Assembly (NCBI GenBank): GCA_015178975.1
Contig: WHVD01000102.1
Location: forward strand, 189,001-253,000
Source: Hysterangium stoloniferum
Taxonomy: Eukaryota > Basidiomycota > Agaricomycetes > Hysterangiales > Hysterangiaceae
Direction of reading: 5' to 3'
DNA length: 64,000 bases
The notes under the pieces were generated by a model. That model was not told the DNA's origin. It worked only from the letters and a program-made list of their open reading frames with translations, and ran no database searches. The position numbers and the translations under genes are program-made. Below are positions 1-11,400 of this stretch, piece after piece. Every line of letters begins with the position of its first letter. The stretch's first letter is position 1.

Positions 1-545
1 GCGAAAAATGTTATTAGATTACTGGGGGGGAATCTAAGCTAATTTTCTGACTGGATTGTATGTACAACATCTGCCAGTTTAAATAGACCGTGGAGTAAAT
101 GTCATACCGAATCCAGTAATAATGAAACGAAGCGAGCAAAACATAAAACGGGAATAGTAAACACCAAATTGGTGTTAGGAATGGGACGGAACGGAGCGGA
201 GTCCAAATCGTGACAAAGCATAAACCATAATGGGAAACGGAGCAGGAGTGGAGTACAAATCGTGACAGGTCATTTGACTAAAATGGGAACGGGGCTCAAT
301 TAGAGCAGTGACGGGATTCTGAGCAGGGTCCAGTGACTGATGCGTGGGACGAAGACGGACATAGACAGAGACGGAGTCTGGGGGAAGTCCGGTGACTGAT
401 GTGTGTCATAATGAGGTCGAAACATAACGAGTCTTGTCGTACAGAGTCCGGGCGGGAAATCCTATAAACAGACATTTGGTGCGTGTGGGGTGTGGGGGCG
501 TATGGGTTAGTGCCCAGAGTCTGGCGGGATTGTCCAGTCGTAACA
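1..545 (-). repeat. LTR, family X, truncated by window edge
   Basis: Read on the minus strand, this starts TGTTACGACTGG at 545 and runs off the left edge. It matches, in reverse, the LTR at 38168-38985, including the stretch with the TATA-like tatatag and the 'cagtcagaaaat' block. It is very probably the LTR of a Ty3-type element. No matching internal region lies next to it; the DNA to the right is DIRS-like. Confidence 0.7.
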
Positions 546-559
546 GAGCCCCTTTAATA

Positions 560-2852
560 GCACAGAACAACATCAATGAAGCAGGGGTCACACAACTTCT
601 AGCCAAAGTGTGGAAACAATACAATGACAGTCTGAAGGAAGCATGGGACCAGCAAGTCCAAGATGATCTTCGCCTCCAAGAATAAGTTGAATACCTTGCC
701 TGTGAGGAGCAAGAACATCAACAGGCACAGAAAGAGCAGGAGGAGGAGTGTAATCCTGTCATCAAATGGGATCACTGGGTCCAGGTCACATGGGTTGATA
801 GGACCACGGTGTATTGCTCAATGAACTAGTGGGCAGTATACATGGCAGGCAGTGTCCAGTAAGTCTAAAGAGATGGAAAACTACCCAGACTATATATATG
901 TGCTATGAACAAAAAGGATGGAACAATAAGAATGGAACAATAAGAATGGAACAAAAGGAAAATGCATAAGACTGGGGTGCCAGGCTTACAAGGAGGCTGA
1001 GAAACACGAGCTCAAGAAAAAGAAATTAAAAAAGAAAGAATTTGATCACAGCACAATGGTTGATGACTTCATCACCCCCAGGCCGTCCACATGCACCTTA
1101 AACAAACTCGAGGCATTTGAATATGTTGAGCGTTGGTATTTCACACCAGAAGGGTGCCTGAATGCTGCAGAAAGCCAACGATCTCAAGCAGATGACATCT
1201 TCAGCCTAGCAAAGGTTGGTGATTCCCTTGCACTCAGACAGCTCTCAGCTGTCAAGGCTTCCTGCAATGCAGTCAAGGATGCTGACCTCACCTGGGATCA
1301 AATGATGATGGGCAAGGTTCTATTCCTGCACCATGTACAAGAGGTCAGCTGGCCCAAGAATCATCTCACATCCCTTGCTCACTTCTTCATCAACATTGAA
1401 ATTCACCCCTTCTGTCTTTGCCCTTATGGAGAAAAAACACTCACTCTCTACTAAGCTAAAGTCCATTGAAACTGGAATGACAAACTGAAGCACAACCAAG
1501 GCTTTAACATATTGTCAATGAGACTCTGCTACAAAGCATCTTGATGGAAGTCCTCAACAAAGTCTCTCTCAATGGCATCCATGAGGTCAGTACTTTTTCT
1601 ATCCATCTTTCACCAATATTGCTAATCATACACCTATCATTTTCACAACCATCACTTGCATGAAATGCCTTCACCATTACATGCCTATGCTTCTCACTTC
1701 TCACTTCATGCTTTTTCCATTTCTTCTGCTTCTCCTCCCACTTCACACCTTTATATTTCTACTTCACTTCAGGTCTCTTTATCCCTTATGCTTCATGTGC
1801 CTCTGGAAATATACAATATAAATGCTGTGCCTCACTTCTGCCATCTGTTGTTGATGCTACAACATGTATGAACAATCCATATGGCCCAATATCACACCCC
1901 AAAATTCTGTAGATTGAGTTAATATGTCAAGCAACTTTTGCAGCCTGTTATGACCATGTCACAACCCTGTCACAAACCGACGGTCCCCGAGGATACAATG
2001 TTTCTAGTTATTAATCAAGTCTTCATATTGGAAACCATCAGTTACCCGACACTGATGTATGCCTTCACCGTGATCAAACCCCATTTACCCCCCTGTCAAA
2101 TTCTACTATGTGGTTATACTCTGATACATCCCCTTTTTACTCATGTTGATCCGCTCTACTTTATGTTTCACCTATGCCATATATACATGTAACCCTTGGA
2201 CTATTTCCTTTTCTCGTAATTCCGCTCTCGGTTAATCACGGCCTCCAAACTTATTGCAACTTTCCAGTTCCTAGTCAAGCTTATTTGTCAATAATGTTTC
2301 TGCTCTTCCCTTAGTTAGTATTTTCTAGACACCCAATGGTAACTTGTGAGGGTGCAGCACATAAGCTGAAGCCAAGTCCTCCTAATCAGTCCCCGTCGGC
2401 CTACTGACATCAGTCAGTTTTCTGTTCTTAACACAGTCACACTGTCCTGCCACAACTCCAAAACTCACCCCCACACCCCACAAGACTGGCACAAATACCA
2501 TTCCTATTCCCATTCACCTCCACCTCTTGGGGAATCTCAAAAGCATCATGCTCAATCTCCCCCCCCCATATCTCACATTCCCAAGAAAGCCTTCCACCAT
2601 CAGGGTTTTCAGGACAATGACAATGCAAATTTTCGAGGCCCAGAAATTTGCACCATCTGTCTGGGCATCTTCAGACACAATGTTGGCAAATGTTCGTCCA
2701 AATCACTATGGGATGGTTCCAAAGCAAGGTGCTGTAAAAACAAACAAGGCCACATCATCAATCCTGACTGGCAATGTCCATGCAGGTTCACAACCCCTGG
2801 TCATCACCACAAATGCAACAGGACTAGTAAGTCTCCAGCTGTTACCACCAAT
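560..2852 (+). pseudogene. DIRS-like retrotransposon ORF1 relic
   Basis: This is a broken coding region interrupted by the solo LTR at 1946-2433. The best preserved block is 1056-1454, which contains PRPSTCTLNKLEAFEYVE followed by WYFTPEGC, a pattern I know from the first ORF of DIRS/Ngaro-like retroelements in mushroom-forming fungi. After the LTR, 2620-2850 translates into a Cys/His-rich zinc-finger-like block starting CTICLGIFRHNVGKC and ending near HHHKCN, also typical of that ORF. Upstream pieces (about 560-760) are rich in Gln and Glu, as expected for the preceding coiled part. Stops and frameshifts lie between the blocks, so no product is expected. The function in an intact element would be nucleic-acid binding in the element particle; that part is inferred from the family. 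Confidence 0.6.
1946..2433 (+). repeat. Solo LTR, family V
   Basis: The element starts TGTTATGACC and ends TTCTTAACA, matching both ends of the 755-bp LTR at 7261-8015. It is shorter because the middle is deleted. Flanking pentamers are CAGCC and CAGTC, a target-site duplication with one transition. It splits the DIRS ORF1 relic. It contains the block shared among LTR families (ataagctgaagccaagtcc). Confidence 0.8.
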
Positions 2853-3924
2853 TTGAGGAAGTGTTCTCCAAAGAGAAAGAGTCCTTTGACAGATTACCTG
2901 ATAGGGGGCACTGGGATCATGCCATTGAATTGAAACCTGGGTCAGAACATTTCAGAACCAAGCTTTGCCCCTTATCACCCAATGAACAAAAGGAGTTAGA
3001 TGTATTTCTAGAGGAGAACCTCAAAAGTGGCAGGATCCAATCCTTCAAATCTCCTATGGCGTCTCCAGGCATCTCCAGTATCTTTTGTCAAAAAGAAGGA
3101 TGGATCCTTGAGACTGGTTCAGAATTACAGGAAACTGAATGACATAACAATCAAAAATTCCTATCCTCTGCCACTCATATCTGACATTATCAAGCAAGTT
3201 GAAGAAAGCCAAATACTTTACCAAACTGGATGTCAGATGGGGTTATAACAATGAAGGGAGATGAGTGGAAGGCAGCATTCAGGACCAACAGAGGGTTATT
3301 TGAACCACTAGTCATGTTTTTTAGTCTGTCCTGCTACCTCATACCATGATGAATGATCTGTTCATAGAACTGATTGATGGAAGGTTGTCATTGTCTACAT
3401 GGATGACATCCTCATCTTCACAGAGACCATTGAAAAACACAGGGAAGCAGTCAGAAATGTTCTAGAGATTTTGAAGAAAATAAGTTATACTTAAAGGCAG
3501 AAAAATGTGAATTTGAGTAGGAAAAGAGTGAATATTTTGGACTGATCATTTCACATGGCTGCATCTCCATTGATCCAGTAAAGATAGAGGGTGTTTCCAG
3601 ATGGCCTGAACCTACTACTGTAAAGGAGACACAGTCTTTCCTTGGCTTTGTCAACTTTTATAGAAGGTTTATCCAGGACTTTGCAGGCCTTGCCAGAACC
3701 CCTTCATAACTTAACAAGGAAGGATACACCCTGGAAATGGACTTTGGAAGAGAAAACTGCTTTTCAAGTCTTGAAGGATAGAGTCACTTCATCCCCAATT
3801 CTTATCTTCCCTGATGACAACAAACCTTACAAACTGGAAGCAGATAGTTCTGACCTTGCAACTGGTGCTGTTTTGTCTTAGGAAGGATTAGATGGAAAGT
3901 GACACCCTGTGGCTTTTCTATCTA

Positions 3925-4592
3925 GGAGGTTGTCTGTAATCATCATAATATCAAATGTTTACTAATAAAAGCAAAATTGCTACAAAAATCCATCTTTAAA
4001 TAGTGACATATCCTCTGAGAGTATTATATTGTTAACCACCAATCATAAGAAACAATTTTTCATATTACATCCTAAATAATTTAGAGTCAATTAATAGAAC
4101 CTATTGTATATAGTTTTCCAATTTATGTAAATACTTGGTAATACTTTTATTAGTACTTTGTTTTTTAAAAGTTGTAATGAAGTTATTTCCATGTAAAATA
4201 TGTAAAATATTATTGGAAATTTTTCATACCACAGCTGTCTTTATTAAGTAAAACATATTCTGGGTATGTTGAATCAAGTAGAAATCTGTTTAGATTGACA
4301 GATCTATTCCGAAGTAATACATATGTATTTAGAGGTGCCAATGATATACATATGCATGGAATGGACTATTTAAAGGTATCTATTTTTTAAAAGTATTAGT
4401 GTTTCAAACTACTAATTCTTTTTATTGTCTACTCGTGTCCAGAAAGATTCATTTGTTTGTAATGTATGAGAGAGTTTAAAAGTTTTTGAATGTTTTAAAA
4501 ACCAAATTATGTTTGAATCACATCCCAGATGTTTAAATGACCTTTAGAGTATATTAGAATTTGGTATACTTAATAGTTTTAAGATATCCTCC
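3925..4592 (+). mobile_element. Non-autonomous inverted-repeat element, copy 1 (668 bp)
   Basis: The ends are GGAGGTTGTCTGTAAT and (reverse) GGAGGATATCTTAAAACT, imperfect terminal inverted repeats. It is flanked by CTA on both sides. Removing the element plus one CTA restores the RNase H reading frame (FLSKSLSEVERNYE), which proves both borders. No coding capacity is visible. A 3-bp duplication and GG-starting ends would fit PIF/Harbinger-type mobilisation; that assignment is inference. Confidence 0.9.
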
Positions 4593-4735
4593 CTAAAAGT
4601 CTGAGTGAAGTAGAAAGAAATTATGAAATCTGTGATAAAGAAATGCTGGCTATTATTAGAGCTCTGGATGAATGGAGGCACTATCTTAAGGGAAGCAGTC
4701 ACCTTTTTCAGATCTGGACAGACCACAAAAACCTA

Positions 4736-5200
4736 GGAGAATATCTGAAAACTATCAAGTAATTCTAATATACTCTATTAGGTCATTTAAACATCTGGGA
4801 TGTGATTCGAACATAATTTGGTTTTTAAAACTTTAGGAATGTTTAAAACTTATTAGTATATTATGAAACAAATCATCTTTCAAAAGCTGAATAGATTATG
4901 AAAGAGTTTAGTAGATTAAAACATTAAGACTTTGGGAAATAACTACAGTTTAGCTTTTAAAAAACAAATTACTAATAAAAGTATTAGCAAGTATTTACAT
5001 AACTTGGAAAACTATATACAATAGGTTCTATTAATTGACTCTGAATTGTTTAGGATATAATATGGAGAATTGTTTCTCATGGTTGGTGGTTAACAATATA
5101 ATAGTCTCAGAAGATATATCACTATTTAAAGATGGAGTTTTGTAGAAATATAAATTTTACCAGTAAACATCTGATATTATAGTAATTACAGACAACCTCC
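4736..5200 (-). mobile_element. Non-autonomous inverted-repeat element, copy 2 (465 bp, deleted)
   Basis: This is the same family as 3925-4592 in the opposite orientation, with about 200 bp of the middle missing. It is flanked by CTA duplications. Excision rejoins HKNL and [13 protein letters not shown] of the Ty3 RNase H without a break. It is the second hit of one family in one gene, only about 140 bp from the first. Confidence 0.9.
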
Positions 5201-7072
5201 CTAGAATATTTTATGTCTGCTAAAAAACTTAATAGGAGGCAGGCTACATGGTCCTTGTTCTTGTCCGGGTTTGACTTTTCCCTACATCATAGGCCTGGAA
5301 CAAGCTCCTTGAAACCAGATGCCTTATCCAGGAGACCAGATCATGGGAAGGGAGATAAGGATTAATGAAAATATTGTCCTTCTCAAACCATCCTACTTGA
5401 AAATCCAGGCTCTTAAGAAGGGTCATGCTGCCTTGATAGGTCAAGAGACAGATCTGCTTAAGAAGATCAGACAAGCAAAGGATATGGAAGAGGTTGTGGT
5501 TAAGACAGCAAAGGATATGGAAGAGGTTGTGGTTAAGACAGCAAAGGAATTAAAGAAGTCAGGAAATAAGAGGATTGAAGGGAATGAATGGGAAGAGGAA
5601 CAGGGGCTTATTCTCTTTAGAGGGAAGGTCTATGTACCAAAAGATATGGAACTTAGAAGACAAATTGTTGAACTCCATCATGATGCCTACACCAGTGGCC
5701 ATCCAGGCAGGTGGAAAACCTTAGATTTGGTATCTAGGAACTATTGGTGGCCAGGAATGTCCAGATATATTGCATCCTATACCAAAGGATGTGATAGATG
5801 TAATAGGACCAAGACATATCCTGCCAGCCCTGTAGGAAAGCTTGTACCAACCCAGATCACTAAAGATATTTGGGAAATCATCACTGTTGATCTAATTACT
5901 GTACTTCCAGAAAGCCAAGGATACAATGCCATCAGGGTAGTAGTGGACAGACTTAGCAAAATGATTTCATGTGCTACCCACTACAGACTGAGTCACTTCA
6001 GAAGGCATAGCCAGGCTTTACAAAGATAACATGTGGAAGCTCCATGGTCTCCCCTTACAGATCATTAGTGATAGAGGACCCCAGTTTGTTTCAAAATTCA
6101 CATAAGAGCTGAACTCAATCTTAGGGATCAAAGTGACAGCCTCTACAGCCTACCACCCTCAAACAGATGGTCAGACTGAAAGAGTAAATCAAGAGGTAGA
6201 ACAATATATCAGACTCTTTGTCAACCATAGGCAGGATAATTGGGCAGAATGGTTATCTCTGGCAGAATTCTGTCATAATAACAGGATTCAAGCATCCACC
6301 AGGTAGACACCATTTATCCTGAATTGTGGCAAACACCCTAGATTAGAAACTGAGCCTTTCAGAAGCAGTAAAATAAAGTCTGTAGAACAGTTTGTCAAAG
6401 ATATGCAGGAAGCAAGGAAGGAAGCAGAAGCTGCACTCTACAGAGCTGCTGATGATATGGCCAGGTACTATGACCAATCTAGAAGAGAGGCAGACACTTA
6501 CAGGTTAGGAGACAAAGTATGGCTGGAAGGCAGGGACATTCAAACAGATAGACCATCCAGAAAGTTGGAAGACAAAAGATATGGACCCTTTGAGATCACT
6601 AAAGTTGTTGGTCCCAATGCCTATGAATTGAAATTACCTCCCTCTATGAAAATTTACCCAGTCTTCAATGTAGCCAAACTTAGACCTTTCCTTGAAGATA
6701 CCATTGAGGGGAGACAGGCACCAGTTAGGCCCCCCTCCAGCCATTAAAGGAGAAAACCCTGCATGGGAGGTTGAATATACATATCAAGGACAGTAGATTG
6801 ATAAGGGGAAAACTACATTACTTGGTGAAATGGAAGGGGTACACTCAAGAAGAAAGCACATGGAAACCTGCTGATAATCTCAAAGGTTCTAAAAAATTCT
6901 TAGATAACTTCCATAACCAACATCCCTTTTGCACCCAAAAGAATTTCTGCCTTAACATTCACCAAACATCCCTTCAGACTTTACATAAACCTCACAGAGA
7001 CTGTTTCCCAATCTGGAACCACCTGGACCTCTGAAAGCACATTAAGGGCAATATGCCTTAAGGAGGGGGTGA

Positions 7073-8133
7073 TGTCAGGGATCTGAATATTGGTCTTGTC
7101 TTTATCTCAGTTTAAATTTGTCTTTATTTTAGTTTAGTCTAGTTTATTTACTCACATGATATAAAGTTTAAACTTTAATTAGTTTCTTCTTCTTTAGTAT
7201 AAATACTTCAGGATGTACACAACTAGACCCTAGTTTCAATCTCTTAGGATTTCCACTAAATGTTACGACCATGTCGCAACCTGACAGTCCCTGAGGTTAT
7301 TGCTGCCTATCGATGTTTCAAGTTAGCGTTTCAAGTCATCATTCAAGTCATCACATCAGAAACCGTCGGTCTCCCGATGATGACATATGCCTTCATGGTG
7401 ATCAAACTCCATTTACGCCCCCATCAAATATACTGTACTCGTACTATCTGGTTAAACTCTGTTATGTCCCCTTTTTACTATGTTGATCTGTTTCACTCTA
7501 TGTTTCACATATGTCTATAACTTGTAACCCTTGGACTATTTCCTTTTCTCGTAATCCCGCTCTCGGTTATTTCACGGCCTCCAAACTAATCATAACCTTC
7601 CCGTTCCTAGTCAAGCTTATTTGTCAATACTGATTCTGCTCTTCCCCTAGTTAGTATTTTCTAGACGCCGAATACTTGTATATGAACCCACTGTAGTTGT
7701 AGTTACTAGGCAATCAGAATATTGACTCAGAATACCCTCTTACACCTCCAGTAGTCTCATACTAAGTATCCCACTATCCACCTTCGTGTGTGCTCGCCCA
7801 CTCTCAGTCCCCGACCCTTGGCCCGACACTCGACTCCTCCTTCAGTTCTGATCGGCAGCTCGCCGAGAGGTGCTCGTCAGGACCAGTCTTCACCCACCCG
7901 AAATTTAAGGACACCCGACAGACAGTTGTGAGGGCGCAGCACATAAGCTGAAGCCAAGTCCTTCCTATCAGTCCCCATCGGCCTACCGACATTAGTCAGT
8001 TTTCAGTTCTTAACACTAAATACAAGTGTGATATTCTCAAGTCATTATAACTTCTATCCCTCTACTCCTTATCCTTTTCTTATCTCTCTTTCCTTCTTTG
8101 TGTTTTGGTAGCCTTGTTAGTGTTGCCCTAACA
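7073..8133 (+). repeat. 3' LTR of the chromovirus (family Y), interrupted
   Basis: It starts TGTCAGGGATCTG directly after the polypurine tract at 7060-7072 and ends GCCCTAACA. The V-family LTR at 7261-8015 lies inside; without it the LTR is about 300 bp. A reverse copy at about 39043-39230 lacks that insertion and shows the unbroken target. Confidence 0.8.
7261..8015 (+). repeat. Solo LTR, family V, 755 bp, with target duplication
   Basis: It begins TGTTACGACC and ends TTCTTAACA, with the perfect 5-bp duplication CTAAA at 7256-7260 and 8016-8020. The uninterrupted homologue on the minus strand near 39105 reads through with a single CTAAA. It is a solo LTR left by recombination; no internal region remains. 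Confidence 0.95.
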
Positions 8134-8428
8134 CTGTCAGACTCTGCCCTTTCCCAGCTAGATTCTCCAAGTGTCATTGGTCATTTCCTGACCTGGACTC
8201 CAGCTGGACTCCTGGTGTTCCTATAGATGTTTCAGTAATCCATTTCCAGACAATATCAGATATCACATGGATATTTTGACTTGATTCCTTTGCCCTGCAT
8301 TTAGTAACTGACTGGTTGACAGATGATCATTTGTTTGGCTCTATCACATGGAATGATCATTAAAAGTATTCACAGCCTAAAATTGAACTTTACAGTGTTT
8401 ATCGGGTTCTAAGGGCTCTCAGAATCTA

Positions 8429-9986
8429 CAGTGGCTTCCAAAACTGTCCCAATGTTTTTGTAATTCTCAATAAATGCTTTATAACCTACCAAATAAATTT
8501 TCTAAAATAGTGAAAATATTCCCACATATACTGTAGCATACTAGCTTTGATATACCAAAATATTACATAATATAGATGGAAATTGGTGTCACAGTGAATA
8601 TTTAAAAATGACCAATCATTGGGACAGTTTTGGAACTCACACATTTCATTATATCATATTATATTCTAGAGGGCTAGGAAAATTACAGGAAATATTAGGT
8701 GACATATATTTGATGTTATAATTGATATGTAACATTTAATGTCACATTTTAACTATCATTCTTATCATGAAAGCTATTTCCCCTCTCAAAAGAGAATAAG
8801 CCATCTCCCTCCTACAAAATGGACTCTCCAATAGGAATGTAGCCTCTATAACAGGTCTTAGCAAGTCTACTAATAAGTATAATTGGTCAGGAGATGGACA
8901 TAGACAAATAAAACCTGAAAGGAGGATGTCCTTCCAAGCTTTCCCCTATTGATTAAAGGAGGATCATGCATCAAATGACCTCTGGCAAGCTAGACAATGC
9001 TGTCCAGGCCATATATTGTGCAGAATCCATCCATCCTTCAATCTCTGCAAGTATTCCCACTCCATTCCAACCCCATACAGCCCCACACCATGATATTTCC
9101 ACCTCCATCCCTGACTGTAGGTTGGGTTGTCTTATCAGAGAGTGGTTCTCCAGCTGTCTTCCACACACATTGATGTCCATCTGACCCAATATTATTGATA
9201 TTGATCCCATCAGACTACAACACCATTTTCCAATCATCCACAGTCCAGTTTTGGTACTCGAAGACAAAGTTTAACCTGCCTTTCTATGTTGAGCCTTGAG
9301 CAAGGGCCTTTTTGCTTTCACACAGCTTTTAAACCATGCTATTTCAAGGTCCTCATGACTGTTTTGGATGAGGCATAGGATTATTGATGGACTTGATGAA
9401 GTGTGTGGCCTGGACAGCATTGTCTAGCTTGCCAAAGGTGATTTGATGCATGATCCTCCTTTAATCAATAGGGGAAAGCTTGGAAGGACATCCTCCTTTC
9501 AGGTTTTATTTGTCTATGTCCATCTCCTGACCAATTATACTTATTAGTAGACTTGCTAAGACCTGTTATAGAGGCTACATTCCTATTGGAGAGTCCATTT
9601 TGTAGGAGGGAGATGGCTTATTCTCTTTTGAGAGGAAATAGCTTTTATGATAGGAATGATAGTTAAAATGTGACATTAAATGTCACATATCAATTATAAC
9701 ATCAAATATATGTCACCTAATGTTTCCCGTAATTTTCCTAGCCCTCTAGAATATAATATGATATAATGAAATGTGTGAGTTCCAAAACTGTCCCAATGAT
9801 TGGTCATTTTTAAATATTCACTGTGACACCAATTTCCATCTATACTATGTAATATTTGGGTATATCAAAGCTAGTATGCTACAGTATATGTGGGAATAGT
9901 TTCACTATTTTAGAAAATTTATTTGGTAGGTTATAAAGTATTTATTGAGAATTACAAAAACATTGGGACAGTTTTGGAAGCCACTG
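8429..9986 (-). mobile_element. Tc1/mariner-like fold-back element with 580-bp arms
   Basis: The element is bounded by CAGTGGCTTCCAAAACTG and its reverse complement, with TA on both sides (8427-8428 and 9987-9988). Removing it with one TA restores the RNase H frame (RALRIYLIG). The arms are 8429-9010 and 9407-9986 and are near-identical; the loop is 9011-9406. Each arm also holds an inner inverted pair, CCAAAACTGTCCCAATG at 8438 and its complement at about 8621. Loop plus left arm, read on the minus strand, carry a Tc1 transposase remnant. Confidence 0.9.
8971..9405 (-). pseudogene. Tc1-family transposase fragment
   Basis: On the minus strand, out-of-frame pieces give GSDGHQCVWKTAGEPLSDK, then GGGNIMVWGCMGWNGVG and IEGWMDSAQY. 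This is the central part of a Tc1-type DDE transposase, between the second and third catalytic residues. Frameshifts near 9200 and stops upstream disable it. The N-terminal DNA-binding domain is absent; its place is taken by the inverted copy of the right arm. The C-terminal catalytic residue is not found. Confidence 0.75.
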
Positions 9987-10015
9987 TATCTTATTGGTCT
10001 TCCTTGGAGGATATC

Positions 10016-10683
10016 TGAGAACTATTAAGTATACCAAATTCTAATATACTCTAAAGGTCATTTAAACATCTGGGATGTGATTCAAACATAATTTGGTTTT
10101 TAAAACATTCAAAAACTTTTAAACTCTCTCATACATTATAAACTAAAGAATCTTTCCAGACATGAGTAGACAATAAAAAAAATTAGTAGCTTGAAACACT
10201 AATACTTTTAAAAAATAGATACCTTTAGATAGTCTATTCCATGCATATGTATATCATTGGCACCTCTAAATACATATGTATTACTTCGGAATGGATCTGT
10301 CAATCTGAACAGATTTCTACTTGATTCAACATACCCAGAATATATAGGGGGTTTTACTTACAGTAATAAAGACAGCTGTGGTATGAAAAATTTCCAATAA
10401 TATTTTACATATTTTACATGGAAATAACTACATTACAACTTTTAAAAAACAAAGTACTAATAAAAGTATTAGTAGGCATCTGTAAAAGGAAGGAAATTAT
10501 ATACAATGGAATTTGTTAAATAACTATGGGTTGTATAAGATGTAATATGGAGAACTATTTCTGATGGTTGTGTTTTGATGATATAATTGTTTCAGAATAG
10601 ATATCACTATTTAAAGATCGAGTTTTGTAAAATAAGACTTTTATTAGTAATATTTGAGATTATAGTAATTATAAACACCCTCC
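10016..10683 (-). mobile_element. Non-autonomous inverted-repeat element, copy 3 (668 bp)
   Basis: It is the same length as copy 1 and lies in the reverse orientation, with GGAGGATATCTGAGAAC at the left end and CACCCTCC at the right. It is flanked by CTT at 10013-10015 and 10684-10686. It lies in the RNase H of the second Ty3 relic. Confidence 0.9.
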
Positions 10684-11400
10684 CTTCTTTCCAGCTCGAA
10701 GTCGACGCTAAATACATCAAGGGGATGCCTAACAATCCTGATATGCAACCGAACAACACTGTGAATCCCTGGATCACCGCGATTTTGTTATTTACATTTG
10801 AGCTAATACACGTGCCTGGAAAGGACCATGCTGGACCCGATGGATTATCTAGGAGGAGAGGTGTGGAAGGAGATATCGAAGATAAGGACGATGGGTGGAT
10901 GATGTGCTAGGATTAGGAATTTGGGTAAACAGTTGGATGAATCAGGACGGATACTTCAAGAACGCCTATATAAAATCAAGCTCTTCCCCTCCCTTTCTCA
11001 CTTTTTCGCTCAATCACAAGACCGACACCGCCAAAATCGACGTTCCCCAAACTCCAGACGACGCTTTCATGGATTCTCAACTCCCCCTTATTTTCGACTT
11101 TCTGTCTACCACTAAAAAACAATCAGGACTCTGAAGAGGCATCAAAGCAATTTATTCAACGATCGATGCGTTTTTTCGTCAAGGACGACAAGCTCTGGCG
11201 ACGAGGAAATTCAGGCATGCATCGACTCGTAATTGTTGATGTGGATAAACGTCTTTCTCTCATTTCACAAGCCCATAATCAACTCGAACATAAACAAGTT
11301 TTCTCTACTCGTAGGCATCTAACAGATCGCTTTTAGTGGCCGGGACTGGACCGTAACATAGCATAATTCGTCAAAACTTGTCACGAGTGTCAGTTGCGGA

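Larger units (their letters stand above)
2853..7035 (+). pseudogene. Ty3/gypsy chromovirus pol (RT-RNase H-integrase-chromodomain)
   Basis: This is a Ty3-type pol with several frameshifts and stops. Reverse transcriptase begins with FDRLPDRGHWDHAIELKPG at 2878, then PMASPGISS and VKKKDGSLRLVQNYRKLND, a frameshift near 3200, and the catalytic VYMDDIL near 3393-3413. RNase H follows (FYRRFIQDF, ADSSDLATGAVLS, FLS, then EVERNYEICDKEM after an insertion, [25 protein letters not shown]). The integrase has its HHCC zinc-binding start at 5640-5810 (HHDAYTSGHPGRW, CDRCNRTK), core motifs ([34 protein letters not shown]) and a chromodomain at 6771-6926 (LVKWKGYTQEESTW). Two inverted-repeat elements sit inside RNase H. 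No 5' LTR or gag belongs to it here; its 3' LTR starts at 7073 after a purine-rich tract. Confidence 0.9.
8230..11400 (+). pseudogene. Second Ty3/gypsy relic: RNase H and integrase zinc domain
   Basis: Coding pieces read RNase H: FGSITWND near 8336, YSQPKIELYSVYRVLRALRI at 8372-8426, then after two insertions LIGLPSFQLEVDAKYIKGMP at 10000-10015 plus 10687-10727, and LIHVPGKDHAGPDGLSRR at 10804-10857. Integrase follows at 11130-11400 with FFVKDDKLWRRG, a histidine pair and CHECQLR, which is the HHCC domain. One stop (TAG) sits just before WPGLDRN. The core integrase domain is missing after 11400. This is a different lineage from the 2853-7035 element, judged by the EVDAKYIKGM signature. The Tc1-like fold-back at 8429-9986 and the inverted-repeat element at 10016-10683 are inside it. 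Confidence 0.85.
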
